NCBI GenBank assembly: GCA_964511425.1
Contig: CAZEFI010000002.1
Location: forward strand, 62,001 to 126,000
Length of the DNA: 64,000 bases
Source: Bin55 sp964511425
GTDB taxonomy: Bacteria > Pseudomonadota > Gammaproteobacteria > Pseudomonadales > Azotimanducaceae
Direction: 5' to 3'
The translations under genes were made by a program, and so were the position numbers. Under the pieces are notes generated by a model. The model saw nothing but the letters and a program-made list of their open reading frames with translations, did not search any database and had not been told where the DNA came from. Positions 36,401 to 45,735 of this stretch are shown here, piece after piece (position 1 is the stretch's first letter; each line of letters starts with the position of its first letter).

Positions 36401-36492
36401 GACCTCTTTATTTGACGAGATTCGTGGTAGAACGAGTCGTCACTCGCAACGAGACAGCAACCGGCGGCAATCTAACACTCATGAAGTTGTGA
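33421..36492 (+). CDS. putA: Bifunctional proline dehydrogenase / P5C dehydrogenase PutA
   Basis: 1023 residues. The proline dehydrogenase barrel covers about 190-470 (LSVKLTALYPKVHP, RLVKGAYWDAEIK, ATHNAHT, YSPVGIYEDLVPYLMRRLLENG) and the aldehyde dehydrogenase part about 540-1010 (PWNFP, Glu785 in AETGG, catalytic Cys819 in AGQRCS). It oxidises proline to glutamate. The ribbon-helix-helix DNA-binding domain of E. coli PutA is absent, so this is the short enzyme-only form and does not repress its own gene. No strong ribosome site precedes ATG 33421. Confidence 0.96.
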   Translation: MSDLHPFSSAMSSLDLTFDQMGRSLLRSENSVVQELLEEFNPTSRQSADIAEHASTLVSRCRRRKSSVPFVEQFLHQYGLSSDEGVALLSLVEALLRVPDKRTADVLTLEKFQEGNWGKHSQNSGSFLVNLATMMMVITSRIFPADASASVDKLDVDLSSVPEAGLRRIMLAVVNFLALAFVSGPTIQRALERAKEPASFDMLGEGARTFGAAERYFDSYMAAVNAISDVRSKNTSLDHGLSVKLTALYPKVHPLNEKEAVEALFRTTEQLCIRAAASNLSVTIDAEESDRCEINFKVVEKLLSSSKLKDWDGLGVVVQAYAKRALNLIDWFAELAAQHSTKLNVRLVKGAYWDAEIKIAQVNGLETYPVFTRKENTDLCYLACINRLFEHEDRLFPQFATHNAHTIAAVNTLARGNDYEFQRLYGMGQLLYEEVGRYFPNSPKVRVYSPVGIYEDLVPYLMRRLLENGATSNFVYRIFNEDLSVKDVSQNPRTQVLTAKEHQHPKIPLPQDLYGEQRSNSMGVDFGIAHTRSRFRKQVKQWFDKSWEWSESGTVVKNPAIRSDVVGTYSEFSSKDIDTVVDTLSESIDEWSQLEVVDRCQRIEKWADAIRDHRPELTALLQREAGKTVEDAVVELREAEDFCRYYAAEAKTMLEPQELPSPTGESNHLVLCPRGVFVCISPWNFPASIFVGPISAALVTGNTVAAKPAPQTSLIALRLAQLAYEHAGIPRGVFAVLPGSDEVGKSLVNNDKINGVAFTGSDSAARAINQSLAAKKGALTPLIAETGGVNVMIVDSTAQFEHATDDIIHSAFKSAGQRCSALRLLCVQDDIADELLDMLRGAIDTLKLGDPTDWSVDVGPVIDLEAKQRLEAACEKFEILHSHNLEIEVDGFFVRPTIVKVEDITQFDSEYFGPILGFHRYQRGDMADVIDQANALGYGLTFGLHSRLNSTIKRFTEKMKVGNMYVNRTMTGAVVGTQPFGGEGLSGTGPKAGGPLYLTRFVVERVVTRNETATGGNLTLMKL

Positions 36493-36600
36493 TCAGGACC
36501 CTCATCTAACCGACAGGATCACGAATGCATCTCTTGAAATAGGTCAGAGTTGCCATAATATAAGTGAACAAGTGATATTAACACAGAACTGGAGCTCAAA

Positions 36601-37263
36601 ATGCCCTTACTAGCTGCTTCTCAAGTTATTCGTACTCGAGACCAAGCGATCGAGATCAACAGTGTTCTCCGAAATACCTACATGTTGCTAGCGTTGATGA
36701 TCGCGGTTTGCGCTGGTGCAACCGTGGTTGCGATTCAACTGGACTGGCTACCTCCTCGCTGGCTAATGTTCGTCGGCATCCTCGCACTCCCCTTCGCTAT
36801 CCAAGCAACCGCGCGTAGCCCCATAGGACTTCTGCTAAGTTTTGTCTACGCAGCGTTCCTCGGTTGGATCGGCGCCCCCTTAATTGGTGCTGTATTACAG
36901 ATCAACCCCATCTTAGTTACTCAAGCATTGGGGATCACCGCTGCTACGTTTGTCGCGTTATCTATGTACACGATCGTCAGGCGTGCCGACTTCAGTTGGC
37001 TTGGGCAGTTCCTCACTGTTGCTTTTTTTGTTGTATTGGCAATATTCATCCTACAGTTTTTTGTATCTCTTGAACCGTTTACACTATTGATTAGTGCGTT
37101 TATGATCATCGTTGCATCTGCGTTGATCTTGTTTCAAACCAGCCAGATAGTGTTAGGCGGCGAACGCAATTACATCATAGCCGCGACTACCTTGTTTGCG
37201 GGATTATGGATACTCTTCATGTACATTCTTTCACTACTCGCGATGTTCACCGGGAGAGAATAA
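36601..37263 (+). CDS. Bax inhibitor-1 (YccA-type) membrane protein
   Basis: 220 residues with seven membrane segments. RNTYMLLALMIAVCAG near the start, SPIGLLLSFVYAAFLGWIGAP in the middle, and LFQTSQIVLGGERNYIIAATTLFAG at the end match the BI-1/UPF0005 family; YccA of E. coli is an FtsH substrate. The Asp usual in the last loop region is replaced (seen: GGERN). Stand-alone gene after putA. Confidence 0.9.
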   Translation: MPLLAASQVIRTRDQAIEINSVLRNTYMLLALMIAVCAGATVVAIQLDWLPPRWLMFVGILALPFAIQATARSPIGLLLSFVYAAFLGWIGAPLIGAVLQINPILVTQALGITAATFVALSMYTIVRRADFSWLGQFLTVAFFVVLAIFILQFFVSLEPFTLLISAFMIIVASALILFQTSQIVLGGERNYIIAATTLFAGLWILFMYILSLLAMFTGRE

Positions 37264-37337
37264 CCCCGCTACACCAATTACTGAGGGGAACTACCGAATC
37301 CTAAACAGATTTGTTCATTAGCTTTCGGTAAGAAACA

Positions 37338-37628
37338 ATGTCTGCGCCGCTAGCACCGGTTGAGTCCGTCTATTCGTTCGACATCCCAGTAGGGCACAAA
37401 TCGTTCACTGTCAAAGTCCTAAATAACAACGAACTGCGACTATACGTAGCCAATTGTCTGCGAAAGACCAGTTCGTTGGTCGAAGGTTCTACGATCCTGT
37501 ATGTTTCGAGTAATGTCGAACTTAACTGGGAGGAGCACAGATTTATCGAAGCGCGGTTTGACTGCACCTTGAGCACCCTTCATGTTTCCGTAAATCGACA
37601 AACCGTATTCGAAAAAGTCGTTCTCTAA
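37338..37628 (+). CDS. Small protein of unknown function
   Basis: 96 residues from ATG 37338. Predicted mostly beta (IPVGHKSFTVKVLNN, RFIEARFDCTLSTLHVSV), no signal or membrane span, no family recognised. A weak GGTAAGA lies upstream. Its stop overlaps the stop of the leftward RND gene by four bases. The reading frame is compatible with a real gene but could be chance. Confidence 0.45.
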   Translation: MSAPLAPVESVYSFDIPVGHKSFTVKVLNNNELRLYVANCLRKTSSLVEGSTILYVSSNVELNWEEHRFIEARFDCTLSTLHVSVNRQTVFEKVVL

Positions 37629-40600
37629 CCACCCGCAGGCACAGGAACACTACTCTCGTTACGGCCAATTTCACTGTCGAGAACAACATCAGGGTCTTTA
37701 ACTCGTGCGAGATCCGCTCCTATCCTCAGTAAAACCGGTACGAGCACTAGGGTGATCACAGTCGCAAACAAAATTCCAAAAGCTAACGATATCGCCATAT
37801 TTGCTACGATTTTGGCTTGTAGTGATTGCTCCAATAGTATGGGTACTAAACCAAAAAATGTCGTCAATGATGTAAGAATAATAGCCCGCAAGCGAGCTTT
37901 ACCAGCTCTTAGAATCGCGTGCAACACCGTTCTGTTTTCGGTTCTACGCTCACGATTGAAATAGTGAACGAGAATTAAACTGTCGTTCACCACAACACCT
38001 GTCAGCGCGATACAGCCAATCATCGACACCATGTTAAAGCTCACATTTAAGATCACATGCCCGACCACAGCCCCGATGAATCCGAATGGAATCACGCTCA
38101 TGATGATGAATGGTTGCAGGTATGATCTGAGCGGGATTGCTAAAAGCACATAGATCGACAAAAGTGCAACGAGAAAGGCTACTCCCATTTCTTCTAGGGC
38201 TAGCATCTGATCTTGAACTGCGCCAGCTTCCTGAATATGTACGCTCGGATATTGAGAGAAAAGTGTTGGAAAGTAAACTTCCTCGAGTTCTTTGTATACG
38301 TCGAATGGCTCGATTTTTGCATGATCAACTTCGGCTGTCACAGACACGGTTCTCCTCCCGTTGATCCGTCGAATAGTCCCGTACCCGGGTTCAATTGAGT
38401 AGTCGGCAACCGCGTGAAAGAGTGTCGAAGTCCCATCAGGTAATCGAACCCACATGTTTTCGAGATTACCGATCGAAGTACGTTCGCTCTCGGGATAACG
38501 CACTATGACTCGATATTCACTATCGCCGCGTTGAATTCTCTGTGCTTCGATTCCGAAGAATGCTTCTCGCACTTGTGTTGCGAGACTACTGAGCGTTAAG
38601 CCAGTCGCTTTACCATCTGGTGTGACCTCAAGTTTAATCTCGTCAGGGCCGGAACCCATTGGTGTTCGAATTTCGTACACCCCGTCATATTGGGCAAGTT
38701 TCTGTGCAAGATCCTCTGCAGCTGCGTCAAGCGCACCAAAATTCTTTCCGGTTAGATCGAAGGCTAACGGAGCTCCGCGGTGAAAGCGTTGTTGTGCCGA
38801 AAATTGCAGCTCAGTTGTTCCAGCAATATTTCCTACTTTAGTACGCCATCGATTTGCAATCTCTGAGGGTCGTAAGGTGCGATTTTCTGGTTTTGCAAGT
38901 TCCGCGGTCAAACGCGCTGATGTTTCACTGGAGACAACTGCGGAAACATGTTGAATTGGTGCTCCAGTTGCACCGGTTTCCGCCATTATTTCTTCGTTCG
39001 TCGAATGCATGGCAGCCATGATCAATTCAGTCACCTCAACAATGTAATTCTCTGCCATCCCATCCATAATGGTGGTGTTCACAATCACAAAGTCACTTTC
39101 AAACTCAGGAAAGAAGCTCTTCTTCAGAAACGGACTTAAGTAGAACCCAACCGTTAACAGTAACAGTGCTAAAAACGAACTCAGTGTGACATAGCGGTAC
39201 TGTAGTATCACACGTAGCGAAGGTAGATACACTTGCTTGCTGAACCGCTTCAAGACATGGTTCGTATAGTCAGCGATTCCACGACGTTTACCACGTGAAG
39301 CTTGCATCAACGCCATGTGCGACGGAAGTATGAGTTTGGACTCGACCAACGAAAAGAGCAGACACATGATAACAACCCAACCTATCGACTGGAATAGCAC
39401 GTTAAAACCACCTTCGGCTATTAACATCGGGGCGAATGCGGCTACGGTCGTCAGCACTCCGAACGTCGCGGGAACTGCAACTCGACGCGCACCACGAACA
39501 ATGCTATCAACGTTGTATCCTCTACGTTCCGTCTCAGCGTATGCACTTTCGGCAATGATGATCGCATCATCGACGACCACCCCTATGACCAATATAAACC
39601 CAAACAAACTTACCAGATTGAGCGTTACTCCGACCAACGGGAGAACGAAAAGCGCACCGAGAAAAGCAACCGGCAAGCCAACGCACACCCAAAATGCAAT
39701 GCGTAAGTGCAAGAACAGACCCAAAAGGATGAACACCAAAATCGCACCAACGATGATGTTCTTCAGCATCATGTTCAAACGGTCATTCAGGTAGAGTGTG
39801 GAGTCTCCGAAATAATCTAATTGCACAGAAGACGGCAAAGTCTGCTTTCGCTCTGCAACAAACTCTCTTACCGCTTTGGAAATCGCTAAAACGTCTTCGC
39901 CTTCCCTCGCATCGATCGAAATCCCAATAGTAGGTTGTCCATTAAAGAAAGACCAAAAGTCTGTTTCTGAGTAGTCATCAACAACCGTCCCGATATCACG
40001 CAATTTGATCACACTGCCGTCCGAGCGTGTGAGTAATGCGATGTCTTCGTAATCTTCGACGGTATTTGCTTGTCCGGTAGCACGAACTCGTACGTACCCG
40101 CCCTCCGTTCGGATTCCACCACCCGCGAGATCGACCGACCATAGCCGTATTAACTGTGCTACTTGGCTCAAGGTTAATTCATACTCCCGCAGATTCTCTT
40201 CTGGTATCTCAATACTAATTTCAGAAGAACGGGCACCTTGAATGGTAGCCTGTGATACCTCAGGTAGTTCCAATATCTCGTTCTGAATGTCTCCCGCGAT
40301 ATCTTGAAGTGTGAAAAAGTCTAACTCACCATAAATCTGTACATAGAGCGCGCCGGATCGAAATCCTTCTCGCTCTTGAATGATGGGACGTTCTGCGTCG
40401 CTTGGTAAATTTGAAACAGAATCCACAACACGTTTCACCTCGTCGATTACAGCGTCTACTTCGTAACTACCGGCAACTTCGATGAACACCCTGCCCGCGC
40501 CTTCAGAGGCTTCGGAAGAAACATCAGCAACACCTTCAACCGAGCGCACGGCCTCTTCGACCTTATACAGAATTCCTTCTTCGACCTCTTCGGGACTAGC

Positions 40601-40894
40601 ACCGCGAAATGGAATATAGATGGAAATCTGCCCCATAGACCAAGTTGGCATCGTTTCCTTTTGGATGCCGGTAAACAACATGTAGAGCCCCGCGCCAAGA
40701 ATTGCTAACATCAGCAGGTTTGCTGCAACGTGATTGCGCGCGAACCAACCAATGATCCCTTCAGAAGGGCGGACTAGATATGTTGGTGTGTTCGAGTCTT
40801 CTAACGATACCGGGGAACTAGTTTGTTGCCGACGTACCGGCAACTTTTCGCTCTCAGGACTTTTGCTCGAGTTATCGTTTCCGTCACTTGCCAC
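37625..40894 (-). CDS. RND efflux permease (pump B)
   Basis: 1089 residues from GTG 40894, which overlaps the adaptor stop by 11 bases. Layout as in pump A: N-terminal span after WFARNHVAANLLML, paired Asp in VIGVVVDDAIIIAESAY near residue 445, and ALTGVVVNDSLILVHYFNRE in the second half. The relation to pump A is distant outside the motifs. The N-terminal tail of about 45 residues is unusually long and polar. No outer channel gene is adjacent. Confidence 0.92.
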   Translation of the reverse strand: MASDGNDNSSKSPESEKLPVRRQQTSSPVSLEDSNTPTYLVRPSEGIIGWFARNHVAANLLMLAILGAGLYMLFTGIQKETMPTWSMGQISIYIPFRGASPEEVEEGILYKVEEAVRSVEGVADVSSEASEGAGRVFIEVAGSYEVDAVIDEVKRVVDSVSNLPSDAERPIIQEREGFRSGALYVQIYGELDFFTLQDIAGDIQNEILELPEVSQATIQGARSSEISIEIPEENLREYELTLSQVAQLIRLWSVDLAGGGIRTEGGYVRVRATGQANTVEDYEDIALLTRSDGSVIKLRDIGTVVDDYSETDFWSFFNGQPTIGISIDAREGEDVLAISKAVREFVAERKQTLPSSVQLDYFGDSTLYLNDRLNMMLKNIIVGAILVFILLGLFLHLRIAFWVCVGLPVAFLGALFVLPLVGVTLNLVSLFGFILVIGVVVDDAIIIAESAYAETERRGYNVDSIVRGARRVAVPATFGVLTTVAAFAPMLIAEGGFNVLFQSIGWVVIMCLLFSLVESKLILPSHMALMQASRGKRRGIADYTNHVLKRFSKQVYLPSLRVILQYRYVTLSSFLALLLLTVGFYLSPFLKKSFFPEFESDFVIVNTTIMDGMAENYIVEVTELIMAAMHSTNEEIMAETGATGAPIQHVSAVVSSETSARLTAELAKPENRTLRPSEIANRWRTKVGNIAGTTELQFSAQQRFHRGAPLAFDLTGKNFGALDAAAEDLAQKLAQYDGVYEIRTPMGSGPDEIKLEVTPDGKATGLTLSSLATQVREAFFGIEAQRIQRGDSEYRVIVRYPESERTSIGNLENMWVRLPDGTSTLFHAVADYSIEPGYGTIRRINGRRTVSVTAEVDHAKIEPFDVYKELEEVYFPTLFSQYPSVHIQEAGAVQDQMLALEEMGVAFLVALLSIYVLLAIPLRSYLQPFIIMSVIPFGFIGAVVGHVILNVSFNMVSMIGCIALTGVVVNDSLILVHYFNRERRTENRTVLHAILRAGKARLRAIILTSLTTFFGLVPILLEQSLQAKIVANMAISLAFGILFATVITLVLVPVLLRIGADLARVKDPDVVLDSEIGRNESSVPVPAGG

Positions 40895-42062
40895 TGATCT
40901 TTACCTTCATCCCCGGAAGAGGTCGATCAATGGGAGTTACACAATACACTTCACCATTTGTCAGTCCGCTCTTGATATAGGCGTGGTCGTCGACAAAACG
41001 AACGACGCTGACGTCGCGTGGAGAAATCGTGTCATCGGAGTTCACAACCCACACTTGCGTACCCTTATAGACTGCATGGCGTGGAACGACAAATAGCTCA
41101 CCCGCTTCATTACCTTGGATGGTTGCGTGAACGAATGTACCGAACCGAAGTATTTCCTTTCCGCTATCAGCAAAATCGTATGGATCTTCGACTTCGACTA
41201 CAGCATGAATAACTCGTGATTGCGAATCAATAACACCCTCTGTACGTACGATGTTGGCATCCCAGTTGGACGATCTACCACCTAGTGTGGCATGCAGCTG
41301 CACCGGAACGGCAAGGGAACCGGGCCGTTCTGGAAGAGTAAGAAACTCCAACTCGTGCAACGAAATTGGTAACCGTACTTCGGCGGAACTCACCGAAAAT
41401 GTTCGGGCAAGCGACGTGCTCACACCGACATATTGTCCCACATCGACATTCTTCTCTGAAACAAGACCTCGGTATGGAGCCGAGACTTTCGTACGAACCA
41501 AATCGTTCTGGGCTTTATTCAATTCTGCTTCTGCCAAACTGAGTTCTGCGAGTGCTTCCGCAAGCTGAGGTTTCCGCAATGTCAGTTCAGACGCAGTATC
41601 GGTTGAGTCACTGTCTGCAATAAACTGCTCCCAATCTTCCTGGGCGTACCCAGCTAGTGCGCTTTCGGTGTCGACTCGGACGCGCGCTCGCGCTAACGCG
41701 AGTTCAGCTCGCTTGAGCGTCGTTTCATAGTTGCTAGGGTCGATTGTTACCAAAGTGTCCCCAGCTTCAAAAAAACCACCAGAAACAAAGTTTGGTGCAA
41801 TGTTGGAAATACGACCCGCGACCTCTGAGATCAAGATTGTCGTGGTCTTCGGTAATACCGTACCTTGAGAACTCACCTCGAACTGAACCTGCCTCTTCTG
41901 AGCGACTAGGACGCGAACCAAAAACGCTGGAGGTTCTTCAATCGTGGTTTGCAACTCTGGTTTGACGGCTTTCAACGATAAGTATCCAAGGATCCCCACG
42001 CCGAGAATCGCTATAGGAATTAGGATCCGAAGACCAAGGCGAAAGTACTTATTGTGTCTCAA
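40884..42062 (-). CDS. RND periplasmic adaptor (membrane fusion protein, pump B)
   Basis: 392 residues. Start is TTG 42062 (no ATG nearby). N-terminal span at about 10-30; lipoyl half ILISEVAGRISNIAPNFVSGG; coiled-coil hairpin about 115-205; second half SAPYRGLVSEKNVDVGQYV; C-terminal beta-barrel. It forms a two-gene operon with the permease at 37625-40894. The spacing to the divergent Smr gene is 122 bases, which should hold both promoters. Confidence 0.9.
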   Translation of the reverse strand: MRHNKYFRLGLRILIPIAILGVGILGYLSLKAVKPELQTTIEEPPAFLVRVLVAQKRQVQFEVSSQGTVLPKTTTILISEVAGRISNIAPNFVSGGFFEAGDTLVTIDPSNYETTLKRAELALARARVRVDTESALAGYAQEDWEQFIADSDSTDTASELTLRKPQLAEALAELSLAEAELNKAQNDLVRTKVSAPYRGLVSEKNVDVGQYVGVSTSLARTFSVSSAEVRLPISLHELEFLTLPERPGSLAVPVQLHATLGGRSSNWDANIVRTEGVIDSQSRVIHAVVEVEDPYDFADSGKEILRFGTFVHATIQGNEAGELFVVPRHAVYKGTQVWVVNSDDTISPRDVSVVRFVDDHAYIKSGLTNGEVYCVTPIDRPLPGMKVKISGK

Positions 42063-42184
42063 CGATGTGACTTAAAAGCTAGCAAACAGAAATCGGTAGA
42101 AATGTTACGTGTAAGCGTTGTCTGTCGAGCTAGAAGAAAACGAGAAAATTGTGTAAACTTCACCAATAATATTGCGAGTATTGC

Positions 42185-42808
42185 TTGGATAGTACCGACA
42201 AAGGACACTCTGCTTTAGACATGACAAAGAATCAACGCTCACTCTTTGAGCGGGAATTTTCTGACGTGCAATCGTTAGCAAAAACGCCAAGAGCGACGCG
42301 ACAAAAACTTAACGAAAAACAAGAAGCCAAGCGAGTAAAAGCACGGCAGAATGCTATTTCCGAATCTTCGGGTCTCGGTGTGCAAGACGCACAACCAGTA
42401 GATTTACAGTTCGTCGAACCCTACGACCACTTGGAATGGAAGAGTATGGGGGTACAACCTGAGACGCTGAACAAATTGAAACACGGTCGGTATCCCATTC
42501 AGGAAAAGTTAGATTTACACAACGTTCGGATTGTCGAAGCCTATCGAAGAGTTCGAGAATTTTTTGCAAAATGTTTGGAACAACGCTTACGTACGGTAGC
42601 GATTGTGCATGGGTTGGGACTTCGGAGCACACCTCCTGCCCAAATGAAGAGTCATGTTGCTCATTGGCTCAAACAACATCCGAGTGTCAATGCATACGTT
42701 ACAGCACCCGGACATCGGGGTGGAGCCGGCGTAACTTTCGTACACTTGAAAAAATCTCGGGATGCGAAACTAGATACCAAAGAACGTATTGCGCGCCGTT
42801 TAGGGTAA
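42185..42808 (+). CDS. Smr-domain protein (SmrA/SmrB-like endonuclease family)
   Basis: 207 residues. The C-terminal Smr domain (about 105-190) shows LDLHNVRIVEAYRRV, where the Gly of LDLHG is Asn, then VAIVHGLG and APGHRGGAGVTFVHLK. The N-terminal half is basic and mostly helical. Smr proteins cut nucleic acids; SmrB cleaves mRNA at collided ribosomes in E. coli. Start TTG 42185 is read, but ATG 42221 (residue 13) is a reasonable alternative. Confidence 0.87.
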   Translation: MDSTDKGHSALDMTKNQRSLFEREFSDVQSLAKTPRATRQKLNEKQEAKRVKARQNAISESSGLGVQDAQPVDLQFVEPYDHLEWKSMGVQPETLNKLKHGRYPIQEKLDLHNVRIVEAYRRVREFFAKCLEQRLRTVAIVHGLGLRSTPPAQMKSHVAHWLKQHPSVNAYVTAPGHRGGAGVTFVHLKKSRDAKLDTKERIARRLG

Positions 42809-42846
42809 CAGTATGTTTCGGTAGGCCAATACTCTGTACACCGTGT

Positions 42847-43257
42847 CTAAGAAATTGTCTCCGGGGCGAACAGATATCGTATAAAAGTAAGACTTCGCAA
42901 CGCCGCCACTAAGACTACAGCGAGTAACAGTGTGACGAAGCCGTAATAGAGAATTCTGTCTCGGAGTGCAAGTCTATCAATGTACGCGACAACCGACTCG
43001 CTACTCTGCGCTACGATGGATGGACGCAAAGCGTACAAACTTGTTCCCCCAGAACTACTGCCAGGCACCTTAAGAAACATTTCTGGTGTATTGTTCAACA
43101 CTTTTAGAGCGTCTAACGTGTGCAATCCACTTTCTCGGCTGATTTCTAGTGGATGTAAACGTCGTTTGGATGACATTAGAAACGCATCGTAAATTGCGAT
43201 TATTTTGTTTCGTCGCCGATGAAATCGAAAAAATGAAAAACCTAAGAAAAAAGACAC
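42847..43257 (-). CDS. Single-span protein with winged-helix-like N-terminal part
   Basis: 136 residues from GTG 43257. The N-terminal part is basic and reads like a small winged helix (KIIAIYDAF, HPLEISRESGLHTLDALKVLN, then a turn and beta strand), and a membrane span lies at about 104-124 near the C-terminus. No family is recognised. ATG 43176 is an alternative start but would remove the first predicted helix. Convergent with the Smr gene. Confidence 0.5.
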   Translation of the reverse strand: MSFFLGFSFFRFHRRRNKIIAIYDAFLMSSKRRLHPLEISRESGLHTLDALKVLNNTPEMFLKVPGSSSGGTSLYALRPSIVAQSSESVVAYIDRLALRDRILYYGFVTLLLAVVLVAALRSLTFIRYLFAPETIS

Positions 43258-43656
43258 AGGTAGAACGAAGTACTTACTGATTACGCCACGAGGTTACGAC
43301 TATTGTATCGGTTCGAGTCTTACTCAAACGAACAGAGATCTCGAAAGCAAACGATTTCGACATTTTGCCTGTTCGCAAGACTGCGGGCGGAAGCTAGAAC
43401 CGCGATGCCACCTCCATGATCGTAGCACTGGGATTTCGGCTTTAAATGCGAAGCCGCGATTATCCCTAGAATTTCGTAGCGACCACATACCCACGGACCG
43501 AACGTTCGATTAAATTTGTAGTCACGCTAGCCACTTGTTGGCTAAACGTGAACTTCGACACCGTCTTGCGTGGTTCTGTGTGAATCCGATCCACTTGATT
43601 TAGGCGAGGACAGTGGTCATAGGCGAGAAATTTTAACGAGTAAATAAGGCTATTTA
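43258..43656. other. Intergenic region upstream of ppk1 with two small hairpins
   Basis: 399 bases with no coding sequence that I trust. Two short inverted repeats are visible: CGGCTT/AAGCCG near 43437-43456 and TAGCCA/TGGCTA near 43529-43545. I looked for Pho boxes because of ppk1 and saw none clear enough to claim. Confidence 0.4.
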
Positions 43657-45720
43657 TTGAACGAAGTCGAATTCGATCGACCTGAGTTGTTCATCAATCG
43701 AGAGCTGTCTTTATTACAGTTCAACAACCGGGTTCTCGCCCAAGCACGGCGTGACTCCTACCCCCTCTTGGAGCGATTACGATATCTTTGTATCTCCAGT
43801 TCCAATCTTGATGAATTCTTTGAAATTCGCGTTGCTGGACTCATTCAACAAATAGAGTACGGTTCCACACAACACGGCCCCGATAACCTCTCTCCAGAAG
43901 AGCAACTAGCCCAAATTTCGGTTGAAGTACAAGCTCTGGTAGACGAACAGTATCGCGTGCTAAACGAACAGCTCATTCCAGAATTACGTGCTGAAGAAAT
44001 TTATTTTCTTCGACGCCACGAGTGGGACGACAAACAGAAACAGTGGGTCCAAGATTACTTTGTGCGAGAACTGTCTCCAGTACTCAATCCCATCGGGCTC
44101 GATCCAGCACATCCGTTTCCACGTTTGCTGAACAAGATTTTGAATTTTGTGGTGACTTTAGAGGGCCAAGATGCCTTCGGACGCCAAGGACAAATGGCAG
44201 TGGTTCATGCACCGCGCGCGTTACCTCGGCTGATTCGCCTTCCACAAGAAATCGCTTCTCACGAATGGGATTTCGTGTTTCTTTCTTCGATCATCCACGC
44301 ACACGTCAATGAACTCTTTCAGGGAATGACCGTTTCCGGTTGCCATCAATTTCGAGTCACGCGAAACAGCGATCTTTGGGTCGATGAAGAAGAGATAACT
44401 GACTTACGGCATGCATTGGAAGGAGAACTTCCTGGACGACGTTTTGGTGACGAAGTACGCCTCGAAATTGATAGTGCTTGCCCCGAGTTTGAACGTGAGT
44501 TTTTACGTTCGCAATTTGGACTCGCCAAAAGTGCTGTGTTCTCGTGTGAAGGTCCTGTAAATTTAATGCGCCTCAATCAAGTCCCAGACATCGTCGATCG
44601 AAGTGATCTTAAATTTCACAAGTTTACTCCCAGTATTCCGAAGCGCATCCGTAAAGCAAACGACCTGTTTGCCGTCGTTCGACAAAACGACGTGCTCCTA
44701 CATCACCCGTTTGAATCATTCACACCCGTGCTTGACTTTCTTCGTCAGGCCGCAAACGACTCCGATGTAATTGCAATTCGCCAGACTTTGTACCGCACGG
44801 GTCCGGATTCGGCAGTAGTCAAAGCATTGACGAATGCGGCCGCGCGTGGTAAGGAAGTATTGGTCGTGATTGAGCTGCGGGCACGCTTTGACGAAGCAGA
44901 CAATATCGAACTTGCAACCAAACTGCAAACAGCAGGAGCGCAAGTAGTTTATGGAGTCGTTGGTTACAAAACTCACGCCAAAATGATGCTCGTGATGCGA
45001 CGTGAGCGGGATGGCTTGCGACGCTACGTGCATATTGCCACTGGAAATTACCATACAGACACTGCACGTGTTTACACTGATTACGGCTTGATTACGTGTA
45101 ATCCGGAAATTGGAGAGGACGTACAACAACTCTTCCGACAAATCGTGTCGACTGGACATCCCGGCAAACTAAAAAAACTACTGCAGTCTCCCTTCACACT
45201 CTATGACGCAATCGTTGCACATATTCGGCAAGAAATTGCCCACCAAGAGGCTGGTAAACCAGCGGGAATCATCGCGAAGATGAACTCGCTGGTCGACGAG
45301 AACATAATCAAAGAACTTTATCGTGCGGCGCAAGCTGGAGTTGAAATCAAACTCATTGTGCGAGGAATTTGTGCGCTAAGACCCCAACTTCCGGGCATTT
45401 CCGAAAACATTGAAGTACGCTCGATTGTAGGACGCTTTTTAGAACACTCACGGGTCTTTCAATTTACGAATGGTGGAAAACCCTTGATTTACCTGTCCAG
45501 TGCTGACTGGATGGCTAGGAACTTTTTCGCCCGAGTTGAGACGGTATTTCCAATTCTCGACAAAGCATTAGCCGACCGAGTCTATAAAGAGAGTTTAGAA
45601 CTTTACTTACAGGACAACACCCAAGCTTGGATCTTGCAAGCCGATGGAACCTACCAACCAATGGAAGCAGAAACCGAGCAAGTGAGTGCACAAACAGAGC
45701 TTTTGTCCCAACTTGCTTAA
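43657..45720 (+). CDS. ppk1: Polyphosphate kinase 1
   Basis: 687 residues, E. coli length. N domain opens FINRELSLLQFNNRVLAQA; the autophosphorylated His440 is in GYKTHAKMML and the second catalytic His597 in FLEHSRVF, matching E. coli His435 and His592. It makes polyphosphate from ATP reversibly at the inner membrane. Start is TTG 43657 with AAGG upstream. It converges on ppx, 15 bases away, rather than preceding it as in E. coli. Confidence 0.97.
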   Translation: MNEVEFDRPELFINRELSLLQFNNRVLAQARRDSYPLLERLRYLCISSSNLDEFFEIRVAGLIQQIEYGSTQHGPDNLSPEEQLAQISVEVQALVDEQYRVLNEQLIPELRAEEIYFLRRHEWDDKQKQWVQDYFVRELSPVLNPIGLDPAHPFPRLLNKILNFVVTLEGQDAFGRQGQMAVVHAPRALPRLIRLPQEIASHEWDFVFLSSIIHAHVNELFQGMTVSGCHQFRVTRNSDLWVDEEEITDLRHALEGELPGRRFGDEVRLEIDSACPEFEREFLRSQFGLAKSAVFSCEGPVNLMRLNQVPDIVDRSDLKFHKFTPSIPKRIRKANDLFAVVRQNDVLLHHPFESFTPVLDFLRQAANDSDVIAIRQTLYRTGPDSAVVKALTNAAARGKEVLVVIELRARFDEADNIELATKLQTAGAQVVYGVVGYKTHAKMMLVMRRERDGLRRYVHIATGNYHTDTARVYTDYGLITCNPEIGEDVQQLFRQIVSTGHPGKLKKLLQSPFTLYDAIVAHIRQEIAHQEAGKPAGIIAKMNSLVDENIIKELYRAAQAGVEIKLIVRGICALRPQLPGISENIEVRSIVGRFLEHSRVFQFTNGGKPLIYLSSADWMARNFFARVETVFPILDKALADRVYKESLELYLQDNTQAWILQADGTYQPMEAETEQVSAQTELLSQLA

Positions 45721-45735
45721 TTGGTAAAAAGGGCT

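Noticed and set aside
42105..42290. Minus-strand open frame between the pump B adaptor and the Smr gene
   Set aside because: It crosses the divergent promoter region and the Smr start with no family signal.
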